Of a DNA stretch of 64,000 bases, positions 27,123-38,222 are shown piece by piece; positions within the stretch are counted from its first letter, which is position 1; each line of letters begins with the position of its first letter. This stretch comes from Acidobacteriota bacterium. GTDB taxonomy: Bacteria; Acidobacteriota; Blastocatellia; RBC074. The translations under genes were made by a program, and so were the position numbers. The stretch covers positions 1-64,000 of the forward strand of contig JAFDVL010000029.1 of assembly GCA_018268995.1 (NCBI GenBank), read 5' to 3'. Under the pieces are notes generated by a model. The model did not search any database. It was given only the letters and a program-made list of their open reading frames with translations, and had not been told where the DNA came from.

Positions 27123-28118
27123 ATGACGAAGCTGGAAAAAAAACTGCGTGCCAGTTTGCGTAAACTGGATGTTGAGAAAACAGATCGCATTCTGGTCGCT
27201 GCCTCTGGCGGTGCCGATTCTACCGCATTACTGGATGCGCTGGCTCGCTGGAAAAAATCAGAAGGCCTGATTGTTGCACATCTCAATCATCAATTGCGTG
27301 GCGAAGAATCTGATGCCGACGAAGCCTTTGTCTGTGCAATGGCAGAACAATTTAGCCTTCCATGCTTTGTGGATCGGAAAAACATTGCTGCTTTTGCCTC
27401 GCAGAAAAAGAAAAACCTGGAAGCTGCCGCGCGGCAAATCCGTTACGACTTTTTGCTTCGTGTTGCGCAAGAAAGCCAAGCCCAGGTTATTGTGACGGCT
27501 CATACCCAAAACGATCAAGTCGAAACGATTCTCCAGCGATTGTTACGTGGGACCAGCGCCGCCGGGTTGCAAGGCATTCACGCCATCGCAGAGTTACCCG
27601 ATTCAATCCGCCTTGTGCGACCGATGTTGGAAATTACACGTGCCGAAGTGTTGGAACATTCTGCGCGCTATCAATTAATGTTTTGTCAGGATAGCTCTAA
27701 CGACTCATTGGACTTTACTCGCAATCGCATCCGGCATGAGTTGCTGCCTTTGCTTGAGACCTTTAATCCAGCTATTAGGCAAGTCTTGCTTCGCGTTGCC
27801 ACACAAAGTAGCGAGGATGAGGATTACCTACACGCCGAAGCCTTCAAGTTACTTCATCAATTAGCTGATGGAGCCTCGCTCAAATTCAAGCCACTGCTTG
27901 CAATCCCTCCTGCGATTCGTCGTCGTGTGTTGCGACAATGGCTCAGGCAATTACGTGGTGATTTGCAGCGGATCGGCACCTCGCACCTGGTTGCATTAGA
28001 TAATTTAATGATGAAAGGCGAAGGCGGAAGCTATATCGAATTACCTGGCAACAGAAAAGTTTACCGTGAGGGGCAAACCTTAAAGCTGCAACCGATTCAG
28101 GAAGACCCTCGTATTTGA
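27123..28118 (+). CDS. tilS: tRNA(Ile)-lysidine synthase TilS
   Basis: TilS converts C34 of the CAU anticodon of tRNA-Ile2 to lysidine, using ATP and lysine, so that AUA is read as isoleucine. The 331-residue product has the N-type PP-loop SGGADSTALLDAL near residue 30, the family segments VAHLNHQLRGEESDADEAFV, TAHTQNDQVETILQRLLRGT and FCQDSSN, then a helical substrate-binding domain. It lacks the long C-terminal domain of the 430-residue E. coli enzyme, as in short forms known from Aquifex. It diverges from the exported dikinase-like gene with only 21 bp between start codons, so their promoters must overlap coding sequence. Confidence 0.93.
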   Translation: MTKLEKKLRASLRKLDVEKTDRILVAASGGADSTALLDALARWKKSEGLIVAHLNHQLRGEESDADEAFVCAMAEQFSLPCFVDRKNIAAFASQKKKNLEAAARQIRYDFLLRVAQESQAQVIVTAHTQNDQVETILQRLLRGTSAAGLQGIHAIAELPDSIRLVRPMLEITRAEVLEHSARYQLMFCQDSSNDSLDFTRNRIRHELLPLLETFNPAIRQVLLRVATQSSEDEDYLHAEAFKLLHQLADGASLKFKPLLAIPPAIRRRVLRQWLRQLRGDLQRIGTSHLVALDNLMMKGEGGSYIELPGNRKVYREGQTLKLQPIQEDPRI

Positions 28119-28253
28119 CGACAGGTAGCAAGGTTTTCTGAGCAGAGATTAACTGGATTTTTTGCTACTTTGGGACACTTTCACTGAAAATGCTGAGCGG
28201 AACAGAAAAAAATAGGCTATTATTGGCGAAGGTCTTTAACGGAGGTATCTGAC

Positions 28254-30164
28254 TTGAACTCGACAATGAAACAAGTGCTAGTGTGGGTGCTCATGATTGT
28301 GGGCGCTGTAGCGATTTATGCTTTCCTGCACGGAACAGGCGGCAACGTTCAGGAAATTTCCTATCTGGAATTAACCAGAAAGATTAACAACAAAGAAGTC
28401 TCCAGCATCACGATTAAACCGGGCGAAGTTACCGGATCGCTAACCAATGGAGCAAAGTTTACCAGCAAGATCTCCAGCGATTTTGTCGTTGGCAAGTTGT
28501 CAGAAGAATTAGTCAAGAACAACGTAGATTTCAAATTCGACCCGACCTCGACCGGCGGTTTGTGGGCTTCGATTTTGATCACGTGGGCACCGATTCTTTT
28601 GATTGCTGCATTCTGGATTTTCATGCTGAGGCAGATGCAATCTGGCGGCAACAAGGCGCTCTCATTTGGCAAGAGTCGCGCCAAATTGCTTTCCAATCAG
28701 CAGAAGCGCGTAACCTTCAAAGATGTCGCAGGCGTTGAAGAGGCCAAGGAAGAGTTACAAGAGATCATTGAATTTTTGAAAGAGCCGCAGAAGTTTCAAA
28801 AGCTTGGCGGTCGCATTCCCAAAGGCGTTTTGATGATGGGGCCTCCAGGCACTGGCAAAACGTTGCTGGCTCGCGCGATTGCAGGTGAAGCGAACGTTCC
28901 GTTTTTCTCCATTTCCGGTTCGGACTTCGTGGAAATGTTTGTGGGCGTTGGCGCTTCCCGCGTTCGTGATTTGTTTGAGCAGGGCAAGAAGAATGCCCCC
29001 TGCATTATCTTCATTGACGAAATTGATGCCGTTGGTCGCCATCGCGGCGCTGGTCTTGGTGGTGGTCACGATGAACGTGAACAAACCTTGAACCAATTGC
29101 TCGTCGAAATGGATGGCTTTGAATCAAATGATGGTGTCATTCTGGTTGCATCAACCAACCGTCCTGACGTGCTTGACCCGGCATTGCTCAGACCGGGCCG
29201 TTTTGACCGTCGCGTGGTTGTGAATCGTCCTGACGTGAAAGGTCGCGAAGGAATTCTGGCCGTGCATACGCGTAAGATTCCGCTCGGCGAAGATGTTGAA
29301 ATCTCTGTCATCGCACGTGGCACACCAGGCTTCACTGGAGCTGACCTAGCAAATCTTGTGAACGAAGCGGCGCTGAATGCTGCTCGTTACAACAAGAAAG
29401 CCGTTTCGATGTATGACTTCGAGTGGGCGAAAGATAAGGTGTTGATGGGATCAGAGCGCAAGTCCGCTGTGATGTCTGACGAAGAGAAGAAGACCACAGC
29501 CTATCACGAAGCCGGTCACACGATCATTGGCCTGAAAGTGCCGAATGCAGACCCGGTACATAAGGTCACGATCATTCCGCGTGGCATGGCGCTCGGACTG
29601 ACGCAGCAATTGCCTGAAGGTGATCGCTACACGCATAGCTCTGAATACATTGAAGGCTCAATTGCGATTTTGATGGGCGGACGCCTGGCCGAAGAAATCT
29701 TCTTGGGCAAGATTACAACAGGGGCCTCAAACGACATTGAACGTGCCACCGAAATGGGGCGCAAGATGGTTTGCGAATTCGGCATGTCGAGCCTTGGGCC
29801 CTTGACCTTCGGCAAGAAGGAAGAGCAAATCTTCCTTGGTCGGGAAATCGCGCAACATCAGGATTACAGCGAAGACACCGCGATCAAGATTGATCAGGAA
29901 GTCAAACGGATCGTGATGGATCAATACGAACGCGCACGCCAGATTATGCTCGAAAACAAAGAGGCGACAGAACGCTTGGCGCTGGCTTTGTTGGAGCGCG
30001 AAACGCTGGATGCCGTGCAAATTCGTCGCATTGTTGCAGGGTTGCCGCTGGATAATGATTCGTCACCCAGCAAGACGCCTGAGACGCCGAAACCGGCTGA
30101 CAAGGAACCTGTGCTGAAACCGATTTTGCCCCCCATCACTGGTGGCAATCCGGCGACGGCGTAG
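28254..30164 (+). CDS. ftsH: FtsH, membrane-anchored AAA+ zinc protease
   Basis: FtsH is the essential inner-membrane ATP-dependent protease that degrades misassembled membrane proteins and short-lived regulators. The 636-residue product has two N-terminal membrane helices ([20 protein letters not shown] and [19 protein letters not shown]) around a small periplasmic domain, the AAA+ module ([50 protein letters not shown]), and the zinc protease motif HEAGH. A Pro-rich C-terminal tail follows. The TTG at 28254 is taken as start because GGAGGT lies seven bases upstream; the ATG at 28266 is too far. A bidirectional terminator separates it from the convergent secA. Confidence 0.97.
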   Translation: MNSTMKQVLVWVLMIVGAVAIYAFLHGTGGNVQEISYLELTRKINNKEVSSITIKPGEVTGSLTNGAKFTSKISSDFVVGKLSEELVKNNVDFKFDPTSTGGLWASILITWAPILLIAAFWIFMLRQMQSGGNKALSFGKSRAKLLSNQQKRVTFKDVAGVEEAKEELQEIIEFLKEPQKFQKLGGRIPKGVLMMGPPGTGKTLLARAIAGEANVPFFSISGSDFVEMFVGVGASRVRDLFEQGKKNAPCIIFIDEIDAVGRHRGAGLGGGHDEREQTLNQLLVEMDGFESNDGVILVASTNRPDVLDPALLRPGRFDRRVVVNRPDVKGREGILAVHTRKIPLGEDVEISVIARGTPGFTGADLANLVNEAALNAARYNKKAVSMYDFEWAKDKVLMGSERKSAVMSDEEKKTTAYHEAGHTIIGLKVPNADPVHKVTIIPRGMALGLTQQLPEGDRYTHSSEYIEGSIAILMGGRLAEEIFLGKITTGASNDIERATEMGRKMVCEFGMSSLGPLTFGKKEEQIFLGREIAQHQDYSEDTAIKIDQEVKRIVMDQYERARQIMLENKEATERLALALLERETLDAVQIRRIVAGLPLDNDSSPSKTPETPKPADKEPVLKPILPPITGGNPATA

Positions 30165-30193
30165 TTCTCAAATATAACTTAAGTTAAAAGAAT

Positions 30194-30230
30194 GAGGCGC
30201 TTGAGAATTTCTCAAGCGCCTCGTTTGTTT
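30194..30230. terminator. Bidirectional terminator between ftsH and secA
   Basis: A perfect 12-bp stem GAGGCGCTTGAG/CTCAAGCGCCTC closes an AATTT loop, with T-rich flanks on the right (GTTTGTTTTGGTTTT) and A-rich sequence on the left (AAGTTAAAAG), so it can end transcription of both convergent genes. Confidence 0.9.
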
Positions 30231-30249
30231 TGGTTTTGAAGCAGCCTGT

Positions 30250-32991
30250 TTAGCCTTCAGTGCCGTGGCATTTCTTAAATTTCTTTCCTGAACCACACCA
30301 GCAGGGATCATTGCGACCGATCTTCGGCTCAGCACTGACATAGGTTTTCGGCGCGCCGGATTCCTGAGTTCCTGCGGCTGCAACGCTGGCGTTCGCTTTT
30401 GTGTAGGTCACTTCGCCGCGACGAGGCCGCCGACGCTGCATTTGTTCTTCCGGTGGGGTTTCAACCACAAATTGCGTACGATACAGGCGTTTGACGGTTT
30501 CACTGTCAATGCGTCCCAGCATATCCTCAAAGAGCGAGAAGGATTCTTTCTTGTACTCAACCAGCGGATCTTTTTGTCCGTAGCCGCGCAAGTTGATGCC
30601 TTCTTTCAAATGGTCAATTGCCAGCAAGTGATCTTTCCACTGCGCGTCAACGATATTGAGCATCGTGAAGCGTTCGTAGTAACGCATTGCTTCTGCGCCA
30701 ACCATCCCTTCTTTCTCTGCGTATTCTTTTTTCAAATGCTCCCAGATTGCCTCACGCAATCCGTCACGATCCAGCGTTTCAGGCTTGATTTCGGCTTCAT
30801 CCAGATCAAGTCCGAACTGGTCAAGCATTTGAATTTTTAGCCCTTGCGTGTCCTGACCATTGTCAACGCTGAAGTGTAGGTCAAGAATATCATCCAGTTG
30901 GGCTTCGGCCATTTCCTGAATTTGCGTTCCTAAATCCGTTTGCTCAAGCAGTTGCCGCCGCATGCTATAGATCGTGCTGCGCTGCTTGTTCATTACGTCA
31001 TCGTATTTGATAAGGTGTTCGCGGATCGTGAAGTTGTGGGCTTCGACGTTCTTTTGCGCCGCTTCGATACGTTTGGTAACGAGTTTGGATTCAATCGCAA
31101 CACCGTGCTCCATCCCAAGTCGTCCCATCACCGCGCGCAGGCGGTCGCCAGCGAAAATCCGCATCAGGTCGTCTTCAAGTGACAGGAAGAAACGCGATTC
31201 GCCAGGGTCTCCCTGACGTCCGGCGCGACCGCGAAGCTGATTATCAATACGCCGCGATTCGTGGCGTTCAGTGCCGAGAATGTATAAGCCACCAAGTTTA
31301 ATAACTTCCTGATGCTCGGCTTCGATTTGCGGTTTGACCTGCTTAACAGCTTCCTCCAATTGTTCCTCGGTCGCTTGGTCAGGATCAATTTCCTGGCGTT
31401 TGAGCAATTCACGTCCTAAAAATTCGGCATTGCCGCCAAGCAAAATGTCCGTACCGCGACCAGCCATGTTCGTGGCGATAGTGACTGCGCCTTTGCGACC
31501 AGCCTGTGCGACGAATTCTGCTTCGCGTCCGGCGTTTTCAGGCTTGGCGTTGAGCAGGTTGTGTTTGATGCTGAATTTTTGCAGTTGCCGCGAAATGATT
31601 TCTGAGTGTTCGACAGACGCCGTACCTACCAGCACAGGCTGGCCCTTTTCATGCAGTTGTTTGATTTCATCGCTGATCGCTTCCCATTTCTCATCAAGCG
31701 TGCGATAGATCACATCAGGATTATCTTTCCGAACCATCGCCCGATGCGTTGGGATCGAAGTCACATCCAAGTTGTAAATCTTGGCAAATTCGACGGATTC
31801 AGTTTCCGCTGTACCCGTCATGCCTGAGAGCTTGTGATACATGCGGAAATAATTTTGCAGCGTGATGGTCGCGTACGTTTGCGTTTCTTTTTCAATCTTC
31901 ACGCCTTCCTTGGCTTCGACAGCCTGATGCAAACCATCTGACCAGCGACGGCCAGGCATGACGCGCCCCGTGAATTCATCAACGATCACGACTTCGCCGT
32001 CTTTGATGATGTATTGCTTGTCCAGGTGATAAAGGGTGTGTGCAACCAGCGCCTGTTGCAGGCAATGCAACATCTCCATGTTCGATGGGTCATAAAGGTT
32101 GCCATAGCCCAGCATTCGCTCTGCTTTTTCAATGCCTGCTTCGGTCAATGTCGCACTGTGCTGCTTTTCATCAACCTGATAATCCTCGTCTCGCGTCAGG
32201 CGCGGAATTGTATCGTTGGCTTCGTAATATTTCGTGGTGGAATCTTCTGAGGCACCAGAAATGATGAGCGGAGTTCGCGCCTCGTCAATCAGGATTGAGT
32301 CCACTTCGTCAACGATGCCGTAATGATGACCGCGCTGCACACAAGTGGCCAGATCAAACTTCATGTTGTCGCGCAGGTAATCGAAGCCAAATTCATTGTT
32401 GGTTCCATAGGTGATGTCGGCCTTGTACGCTTCCTGCCGCTCAAAATCATCCATATCGTTTTGGATAATGCCGACGGTCAGACCTAAAAATTTATAGATG
32501 CGCCCCATCCACTCGGCATCGCGTTTCGCCAGGTAATCGTTGACCGTAACGACATGAACGCCCTTGCCAACCAGCGCATTCAAATAGGCAGGCAAGGTTG
32601 CGACGAGTGTTTTACCTTCGCCGGTTCGCATTTCCGCGATCATGCCGCGATTGAGCACCATGCCGCCGATCAACTGAACATCGAAATGCCGCATCCCCGT
32701 GACGCGGATAGAAGCCTCGCGCACACAAGCGAAAGCTTCAGGCAGAATTTCTTCCAGCGCTTCAAGTTCTAGTTGCTTATAGGCTTCACGCGAAAGCTCT
32801 TCATCGCTTTCGAGTCGTTTAGCTAAACGTTCCTTGAATTCCGCCGTTTTTCCGCGCAATTCGTCGTCAGAGAGCTTTTTGATGGAAGGTTCAAGTGCAT
32901 TGATTTGTGCAACGACTGGATACAACTTTTTGAGAAGTCGCTCATTCGCGGAACCGAAAACTTTGGTCAGAACTTTTTCTACGGCGTTCAT
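30250..32991 (-). CDS. secA: SecA preprotein translocase ATPase
   Basis: SecA drives preproteins through SecYEG. The 913-residue product has the N-terminal SecA start ([21 protein letters not shown]), the nucleotide-binding motor ([39 protein letters not shown]), the preprotein cross-linking region (SATLTEAG to [21 protein letters not shown]), the second motor domain ([37 protein letters not shown]) and the C-terminal zinc-binding tail ([17 protein letters not shown]) used for SecB or lipid contact. Length and motifs are complete. It is transcribed alone, convergent with ftsH and divergent from the permease. Confidence 0.98.
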   Translation of the reverse strand: MNAVEKVLTKVFGSANERLLKKLYPVVAQINALEPSIKKLSDDELRGKTAEFKERLAKRLESDEELSREAYKQLELEALEEILPEAFACVREASIRVTGMRHFDVQLIGGMVLNRGMIAEMRTGEGKTLVATLPAYLNALVGKGVHVVTVNDYLAKRDAEWMGRIYKFLGLTVGIIQNDMDDFERQEAYKADITYGTNNEFGFDYLRDNMKFDLATCVQRGHHYGIVDEVDSILIDEARTPLIISGASEDSTTKYYEANDTIPRLTRDEDYQVDEKQHSATLTEAGIEKAERMLGYGNLYDPSNMEMLHCLQQALVAHTLYHLDKQYIIKDGEVVIVDEFTGRVMPGRRWSDGLHQAVEAKEGVKIEKETQTYATITLQNYFRMYHKLSGMTGTAETESVEFAKIYNLDVTSIPTHRAMVRKDNPDVIYRTLDEKWEAISDEIKQLHEKGQPVLVGTASVEHSEIISRQLQKFSIKHNLLNAKPENAGREAEFVAQAGRKGAVTIATNMAGRGTDILLGGNAEFLGRELLKRQEIDPDQATEEQLEEAVKQVKPQIEAEHQEVIKLGGLYILGTERHESRRIDNQLRGRAGRQGDPGESRFFLSLEDDLMRIFAGDRLRAVMGRLGMEHGVAIESKLVTKRIEAAQKNVEAHNFTIREHLIKYDDVMNKQRSTIYSMRRQLLEQTDLGTQIQEMAEAQLDDILDLHFSVDNGQDTQGLKIQMLDQFGLDLDEAEIKPETLDRDGLREAIWEHLKKEYAEKEGMVGAEAMRYYERFTMLNIVDAQWKDHLLAIDHLKEGINLRGYGQKDPLVEYKKESFSLFEDMLGRIDSETVKRLYRTQFVVETPPEEQMQRRRPRRGEVTYTKANASVAAAGTQESGAPKTYVSAEPKIGRNDPCWCGSGKKFKKCHGTEG

Positions 32992-33113
32992 GGTATTACC
33001 TTAGTGAATAAATCTGGTGGACATCAAATATAAGAAAGAACGGGGGCTGAACAAACAATACGCGATTCTAGTTGACTCAGACAACGAGCGTCAAGCATTG
33101 GTTTTGGCGTTAC

Positions 33114-33142
33114 TTGGTAATCCGGTCAGAGAGACATATAAT
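33114..33142 (+). promoter_or_regulatory. Probable sigma70-type promoter of the permease gene
   Basis: TTGGTA (33114-33119) and a perfect TATAAT (33137-33142) are separated by 17 bp. Transcription would start near 33149, about 23 bases before the permease ATG, leaving a very short leader. This is the clearest promoter in the window. Confidence 0.6.
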
Positions 33143-33171
33143 GCCCCGCTGAAAATTATATATGAGGCTTT

Positions 33172-35430
33172 ATGAGTCAAATAACTTCATCAGACAATTC
33201 TCCCTCAGAACCCTCTAGTTCAAATACCCGTCATCGAATCGTTGTTGCTACATCGGTGATGCTGTCATTCATTTCATTTTGGCGTGCCGCAGCGATTGTT
33301 CTAAATGATTTAGCCTCCACCGCTTTTTATATTGGTGGCATTACAGAAGAAGCGATTGGGAAAGCTGCTCCCTGGTTCGTGCTGGCCGTCATTCTCTTCG
33401 CTTCCGCAGTACGAGCGGTGTACGTCGAAAGTTGCACGATGTTCGTCCGCGGCGGTGTGTATCGCGTCGTAAAAGAGGCGATGGGGGGAACGTTAGCCAA
33501 ATTGGCAGTATCGGCATTGATCTTTGATTATATCTTGACTGGTCCGATTTCCAGCGTATCTGCCGGGCAATATATTGCCGGTTTACTCAATTCAACCTTA
33601 GCGCATTTTGGGATTGGCTTTCAGTTGCCCGTAAATTTCACCGCCTGTGTTCTGGCCATCGGGGTTGTGTTGTATTTCTGGCGGCTGAACATCATTGGCA
33701 TTCACGAATCGTCCGAGCGCGCCTTGCGGATTATGCAAATCACCGGGGTCATGGTTGTTGTCATTGTTCTCTGGTGCCTGGCGACACTCATTGCCAAACC
33801 GCAGCTGGCTCACTTGCCTCCGCTGCCCCTTCCTTCAAATCTACATTTTGAGACAAGTATTACCACCGGACTGCATCCCTTAGGCTGGTTGAAAGATACG
33901 ACTTTACCTTCCATTGGATTTATCGGGTTAATGATTGCTTTTGGACATTCGGTGCTGGCGATGAGTGGCGAAGAATCGTTGGCGCAAATTTCGCGCGAAA
34001 TCGAACATCCCAAACTGAAAAACCTGATCCGTGCTGCCATCGTCATTTTTGCGTTCACGATTTGTTTCACACCAGTCGTTTCGTTTTTCGCGGTGATGAT
34101 TATTCCCGATGATGTGCGCATTCATGAGTACAGCCAGAATTTGCTATCGGGGTTGGCGATGCACGTGATCGGCCCGGAGTGGCTGAAATTGTTGTTGCAG
34201 GCGTTTGTCGTGATCGTCGGATTTTTGATTCTGTCAGGCGCGGTCAATACCGCAATTGTCGGATCAAACGGCGTGCTGAATCGTGTGTCGGAAGATGGTG
34301 TGCTGACTGCTTGGTTTCGCGCGCCCCAGAAGAAGTATGGCACCACATATCGCATTATTAATATGGTTGCCGTGCTGCAAATCGTCATTATCCTTTTGAG
34401 TCGTGGCAATACAATTTTTCTTGGTGAGGCATACGCCTTCGGCGTGATCTGGAGCTTTACGTTTATGACGGCTTCGATTGCGCTGTTGCGTTTCAAGCGT
34501 CCCGGCCCGCGCGAGTGGCGTGTACCGTTGAACCTTAAAATCGGCAAGGTCGAAATCCCTGTTGGAATCCTTATCGTTGCACTGATTCTCTTGTCGCTGG
34601 CGCTGACAAATTTACTCACCAAGGAATTAGCCACAATTTCTGGTGTGACCTTTACCCTGGCATTTTTTATTACCTTCACGCTTTCAGAGCGTGCGAATTT
34701 ACGCCGACAAAAGACAGATAGTTCGCTAGATCAATTTAATCTTGTTTCTGATCAGACTGTCTCCCGCAATCTGCTGGACGCTCGCCCTGGTGGCGTGATG
34801 GTGACTGCACGCGACTACAACAGTCTGCATTACCTGAAAAAAGCCTTGCAGGATGTGGACACAGATGAACAGGACGTGGTTGTGATGACTGCGCGCATTT
34901 TACAAGGTCCCGGCGGCAGTGATGAGCAGATGTATGAGGACGAGTTATTCACGGACTATGAACAGCTTTTGTTCACGCGCGCCGTAGCGGTCGCCGAAAA
35001 GATGGGCAAGAAAATCAAATTGTTGGTTGTGCCCTCTAATGATGCGTTCCAGGCAACCGTGCGAACGGCGATTGAACTGGAATGCTCAACCCTTGTGGCT
35101 GGCGTTTCAACGAAAATGCCAGCAGACCAGCAAGCTAAAGCGATTGGTGATGTCTGGGAAGCCATCCAGCACCCAGGCAAACGCAAATTGCGCGTTCTCA
35201 AACTGATTAACCCCGATGGCTCTGAACTGACATACGAATTAGGTGCCCATCGCCCGAATGTTACGCCTGAAGATATTGAGTTAACCCACCGCCTATGGTT
35301 GGAATTGGCAAAGGACAATAAAAACCTGCATCATAATCAGGTCGTATCTGTGGCATTGCGTCGCTTGGCAAAGGATATGCATAGCGAAAAGCGCTCTGAG
35401 GTTATTTCAGAAATTCAACGATTTAGCTAA
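33172..35430 (+). CDS. APC-family amino-acid permease with cytosolic C-terminal domain
   Basis: The 752-residue protein has about twelve membrane helices of the amino acid-polyamine-organocation type in residues 25-510 (SVMLSFISFWRAAAIVLNDLAS near the start, GGVYRVVKEAMGGTLAKLA, FIGLMIAFGHSVLAMSGEESL with the APC GE motif). A cytosolic region of about 230 residues follows, containing PGGVMVTARDYNSLHYLKKA, VVVMTARILQG and STLVAGVSTKMP, reminiscent of a degenerate USP fold. Such C-terminal domains can gate transport in response to nucleotides or other signals. The N-terminus is Ser/Pro-rich. Substrate not predictable. A glutaredoxin gene follows after 28 bp. Confidence 0.87.
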   Translation: MSQITSSDNSPSEPSSSNTRHRIVVATSVMLSFISFWRAAAIVLNDLASTAFYIGGITEEAIGKAAPWFVLAVILFASAVRAVYVESCTMFVRGGVYRVVKEAMGGTLAKLAVSALIFDYILTGPISSVSAGQYIAGLLNSTLAHFGIGFQLPVNFTACVLAIGVVLYFWRLNIIGIHESSERALRIMQITGVMVVVIVLWCLATLIAKPQLAHLPPLPLPSNLHFETSITTGLHPLGWLKDTTLPSIGFIGLMIAFGHSVLAMSGEESLAQISREIEHPKLKNLIRAAIVIFAFTICFTPVVSFFAVMIIPDDVRIHEYSQNLLSGLAMHVIGPEWLKLLLQAFVVIVGFLILSGAVNTAIVGSNGVLNRVSEDGVLTAWFRAPQKKYGTTYRIINMVAVLQIVIILLSRGNTIFLGEAYAFGVIWSFTFMTASIALLRFKRPGPREWRVPLNLKIGKVEIPVGILIVALILLSLALTNLLTKELATISGVTFTLAFFITFTLSERANLRRQKTDSSLDQFNLVSDQTVSRNLLDARPGGVMVTARDYNSLHYLKKALQDVDTDEQDVVVMTARILQGPGGSDEQMYEDELFTDYEQLLFTRAVAVAEKMGKKIKLLVVPSNDAFQATVRTAIELECSTLVAGVSTKMPADQQAKAIGDVWEAIQHPGKRKLRVLKLINPDGSELTYELGAHRPNVTPEDIELTHRLWLELAKDNKNLHHNQVVSVALRRLAKDMHSEKRSEVISEIQRFS

Positions 35431-35458
35431 ACAAGCATTGAGTAAGGAAAATGATTGA

Positions 35459-35698
35459 ATGGCAGAAGTAAAAATGTACACCACCACCTGGTGTCCTGAT
35501 TGTCGGCAAGCAAAAAAATATCTTGATTCTCGCGGCATTACATACGAAGAAATTAATATTGAAACCACGCCCGGTGCAGCCGAATTTGTCATGTCTGTAA
35601 ATGCGGGCAAACGTAAAGTCCCAACCCTTGTTGTTGGTGAGAACGTATTTCATAACAGTCCATACTCGCATCAGGTAATGGAAGAGAAATTTAAGTAG
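35459..35698 (+). CDS. Glutaredoxin-like thiol-disulfide protein
   Basis: The 79-residue protein has the thioredoxin fold with active-site CPDC (TTWCPDCRQAKKYLDSRG, Cys at about residues 13 and 16) and the cis-Pro segment KRKVPTLVVG. The CPDC sequence and size resemble mycoredoxin/NrdH-type glutaredoxins, which reduce mixed disulfides in the cytoplasm. It sits 28 bp downstream of the permease and probably shares its transcript. Confidence 0.88.
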   Translation: MAEVKMYTTTWCPDCRQAKKYLDSRGITYEEINIETTPGAAEFVMSVNAGKRKVPTLVVGENVFHNSPYSHQVMEEKFK

Positions 35699-36075
35699 CA
35701 GGGCTTTCAAAGTCTTTTTCTTCCAGAACTTTTGACTGATCCAAGCCTCGGTCGGTGATGTGGTATCAGCCATACGTTGTGTATTCGAATGTCAATGTGC
35801 TCCCTGACGTAAGCGCGTAAACGGATTGGGCTTGCTGACGGGTGTCCAAAGCACTGGCATGATCCGCACCTAGTGTTTTTCATAACTGTTGCAAGTGTCA
35901 GAAATTTTTCTGTACTCTTAGTATGAAAATGAATAAGATAGCCACGTTTCGCGCCCCCTGCCGGGCCTGCCTCTCTTACCGGCGCGCAAATCTGATTTCC
36001 CCGAATCATCTTCCATAAAATCCACAACCCGAAAATCTCACTACGCAAATTGCGTTATAAGGACTTACTACCGCT
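35699..36075. other. Non-coding gap before the histidine kinase
   Basis: No convincing gene is present. Short frames on the minus strand (from about 35707) are not protein-like. A possible weak promoter for the kinase is TTGCAA (35889-35894) with TACTCT (35913-35918), 18 bp apart. The stretch CGCGCCCCC...GGCGCGC around 35951-35987 has complementary GC-rich ends and may fold. Nothing else stands out. Confidence 0.4.
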
Positions 36076-37080
36076 ATGAACAAGAATCTTGCCTTGTCAA
36101 CTTCACCTGTCCGGGTGATGGCTTCAACGCCAGGACCAATTGAGAAAATCAGCCAACCATTCACCGATTATGAATTGGGCGTAGAGGTCGAGTTAGGGAA
36201 ACATCTGGAAACAGGGTATCGCCCCACGCCTGCTGTGCCGCTTTCAGACTGGCCACAAATTGCTGAAGGCGTTGAGTTGCAAAAACGTCTTGCCGAATTA
36301 GAGAGTCTGATTGAAGAACTCCGTGCTGAGGGACAGCTGAAAGCCAGCTTTATCAATGCCGTTGTCCACGACATTCGTTCTCCACTAACAGTAATTCTGG
36401 GTGTCCTTGATCTCATGAATGATGATCTCAGTGCCTCGCGCCCGTTGGAGCGGCAATATTATCAACCGCTCTTGCAAGATGCGCTCAGAAGCTGTCAGGA
36501 GGTCGCAGGATTACTCAACGATATGCTTGATCTGTCAAAAATGACCAAGCAGAAATTACTCTCCCTGGACTGTGAGAAAATGTCCGTCGTCGAAGTCGTG
36601 GATTCTGTCATGCAGGTGGCCGGTGGGGTGGCACGACAAGCAGGGGTTAAGCTTAGTTGTAGGGTCCAGCCGGATTTGCCGTCTGTTTATCTTGATCGTA
36701 AACAAATGCATCGCGCATTGATTAATCTGGTGACGAATGCGATTAAATTCACACCCAGAGACGGCTCGGTTACTATTCGCGCCAGTTTTCTGAATGAAAA
36801 GCGGCGCGATGCAATGTGTGATTACGTCTTGCTGGCAGTAGTAGACACGGGGGAAGGCTTGGCCGCAGATGAATCGCCGTACGTGTTTGATGCCTATTGG
36901 CAGGCACAAAATGGCAAGCGCAAGGCTGGATCAGGGCTAGGTTTGGCGATTGTGAAGCGCATTGCCGTTGCGCATGGCGGTAATGTTTCTGTGCGTTCGC
37001 AAAAAGGCAAAGGCAGTACGTTCACGATTATGGTTCCTGTTCGCGATACGCCTCCACCGGAAAACATAGATCTTGACTAA
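36076..37080 (+). CDS. Soluble sensor histidine kinase
   Basis: The 334-residue kinase has no membrane helix. Residues 1-75 are a polar N-terminus; a short coiled coil (LQKRLAELESLIEELRAEG) leads to the H-box INAVVHDIRSPLTVILGVLD, the N-box LVTNAIKFTPRDGS, the G1 box VVDTGEGL, and the G2 box GSGLGLAIVKRIAVAHGG. It is therefore a cytosolic HisKA/HATPase kinase. No response regulator gene lies beside it, so it is an orphan. It converges with hemF. Confidence 0.88.
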   Translation: MNKNLALSTSPVRVMASTPGPIEKISQPFTDYELGVEVELGKHLETGYRPTPAVPLSDWPQIAEGVELQKRLAELESLIEELRAEGQLKASFINAVVHDIRSPLTVILGVLDLMNDDLSASRPLERQYYQPLLQDALRSCQEVAGLLNDMLDLSKMTKQKLLSLDCEKMSVVEVVDSVMQVAGGVARQAGVKLSCRVQPDLPSVYLDRKQMHRALINLVTNAIKFTPRDGSVTIRASFLNEKRRDAMCDYVLLAVVDTGEGLAADESPYVFDAYWQAQNGKRKAGSGLGLAIVKRIAVAHGGNVSVRSQKGKGSTFTIMVPVRDTPPPENIDLD

Positions 37081-37150
37081 AAACTGGTGCTCAAAGACGA
37101 ATTCACCTGGGTCGGCGTTCAGACAAAGTGGGTGATTCTTTCTCTCAATC

Positions 37151-38080
37151 CTATGCCCAATTCTGGGGCTGATAAAATTCCCACGCTTCTGCTTCCGGCG
37201 AGTTTGGTTCCGGCTGGTAATCATAAACCCATTTTGCCAGTGTCGGCAGCGACATCAGAATAGATTCTGTGCGTCCGTTTGTCTGTAGTCCAAACGTCGT
37301 CCCACGATCATAGACCAAGTTAAATTCAACGTATCGTCCGCGCCGGATGAGCTGAAAATCGCGTTCGCGCTCTCCATACAACAGGTCTTTTCGTCGTTCG
37401 ACAATCGGCAAATAGGCTGGCAGAAACGCTTCGCCTGCATCGCGCACAAAGGCAAAAGTTTGTTCTAAATTCTCGGTCAGGTAATCAAAGAAGATACCGC
37501 CCGCGCCACGCATTTGCTGGCGATGTTTGATGTAAAAATATTCGTCGCACCATTTCTTGTACTTTGGGTAAAAGCTGGCATTGTGCTTGTCACAAGCTGC
37601 CTTTAGCGTGCGGTGAAAATGACTGACATCTTCGTGGAAGCCGTAATAAGGCGTAATGTCTGCGCCGCCGCCAAACCATCTCAATTCACCCTGCTCAAAA
37701 TAGCGAAAGTTCGCATGCACTGTTGGCACATACGGATTATGCGGGTGCAGCACCAATGAAACGCCAGTTGCGAAAAAGCCTCGTCCTGCTTCGACGCCCA
37801 CATTTTCTTTGCCAAGCTTGGCATGGAGTTGTGTTGCCATCTGTTTCGCTAAAATTTCCGGTAATTCTCCATGCACGACTGAAAAGTTTACGCCTGCCTT
37901 TTCAAAGACCCCCCCTTCTTCCAGCACACGCGTGCGTCCGCCGCCGCCACCTTCACGTTGCCACAGGTCTTGGCGGAATGTGGTCTGGCCATCAATAGCT
38001 TCTAATCCGCGACAGATTTTATCTTGCAACGAAGAGAAGAAGTCGCTGGCACTTGTTTTGAATTCGGTATTTGGATTCAT
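37151..38080 (-). CDS. hemF: Oxygen-dependent coproporphyrinogen III oxidase
   Basis: HemF uses O2 to decarboxylate two propionates of coproporphyrinogen III during haem synthesis. The 309-residue product has family motifs [69 protein letters not shown] and [14 protein letters not shown]. Length is standard. The presence of the oxygen-dependent form, together with a c-type cytochrome in the window, points to an aerobic lifestyle. It is a single gene with its own 140-bp upstream gap. Confidence 0.97.
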   Translation of the reverse strand: MNPNTEFKTSASDFFSSLQDKICRGLEAIDGQTTFRQDLWQREGGGGGRTRVLEEGGVFEKAGVNFSVVHGELPEILAKQMATQLHAKLGKENVGVEAGRGFFATGVSLVLHPHNPYVPTVHANFRYFEQGELRWFGGGADITPYYGFHEDVSHFHRTLKAACDKHNASFYPKYKKWCDEYFYIKHRQQMRGAGGIFFDYLTENLEQTFAFVRDAGEAFLPAYLPIVERRKDLLYGERERDFQLIRRGRYVEFNLVYDRGTTFGLQTNGRTESILMSLPTLAKWVYDYQPEPNSPEAEAWEFYQPQNWA

Positions 38081-38222
38081 ACGTTCCTTTTACTCACTCG
38101 CGTAGGACTACGTCAAGAAATTCAAGAGCGATGTGGCCAAGCCTTGGAACACACTTGACAGAAAATGGATTTGTAACTATTTTAGTTACAAATTGAAGTT
38201 GAGAATTCTTGGAGGATGTTGA

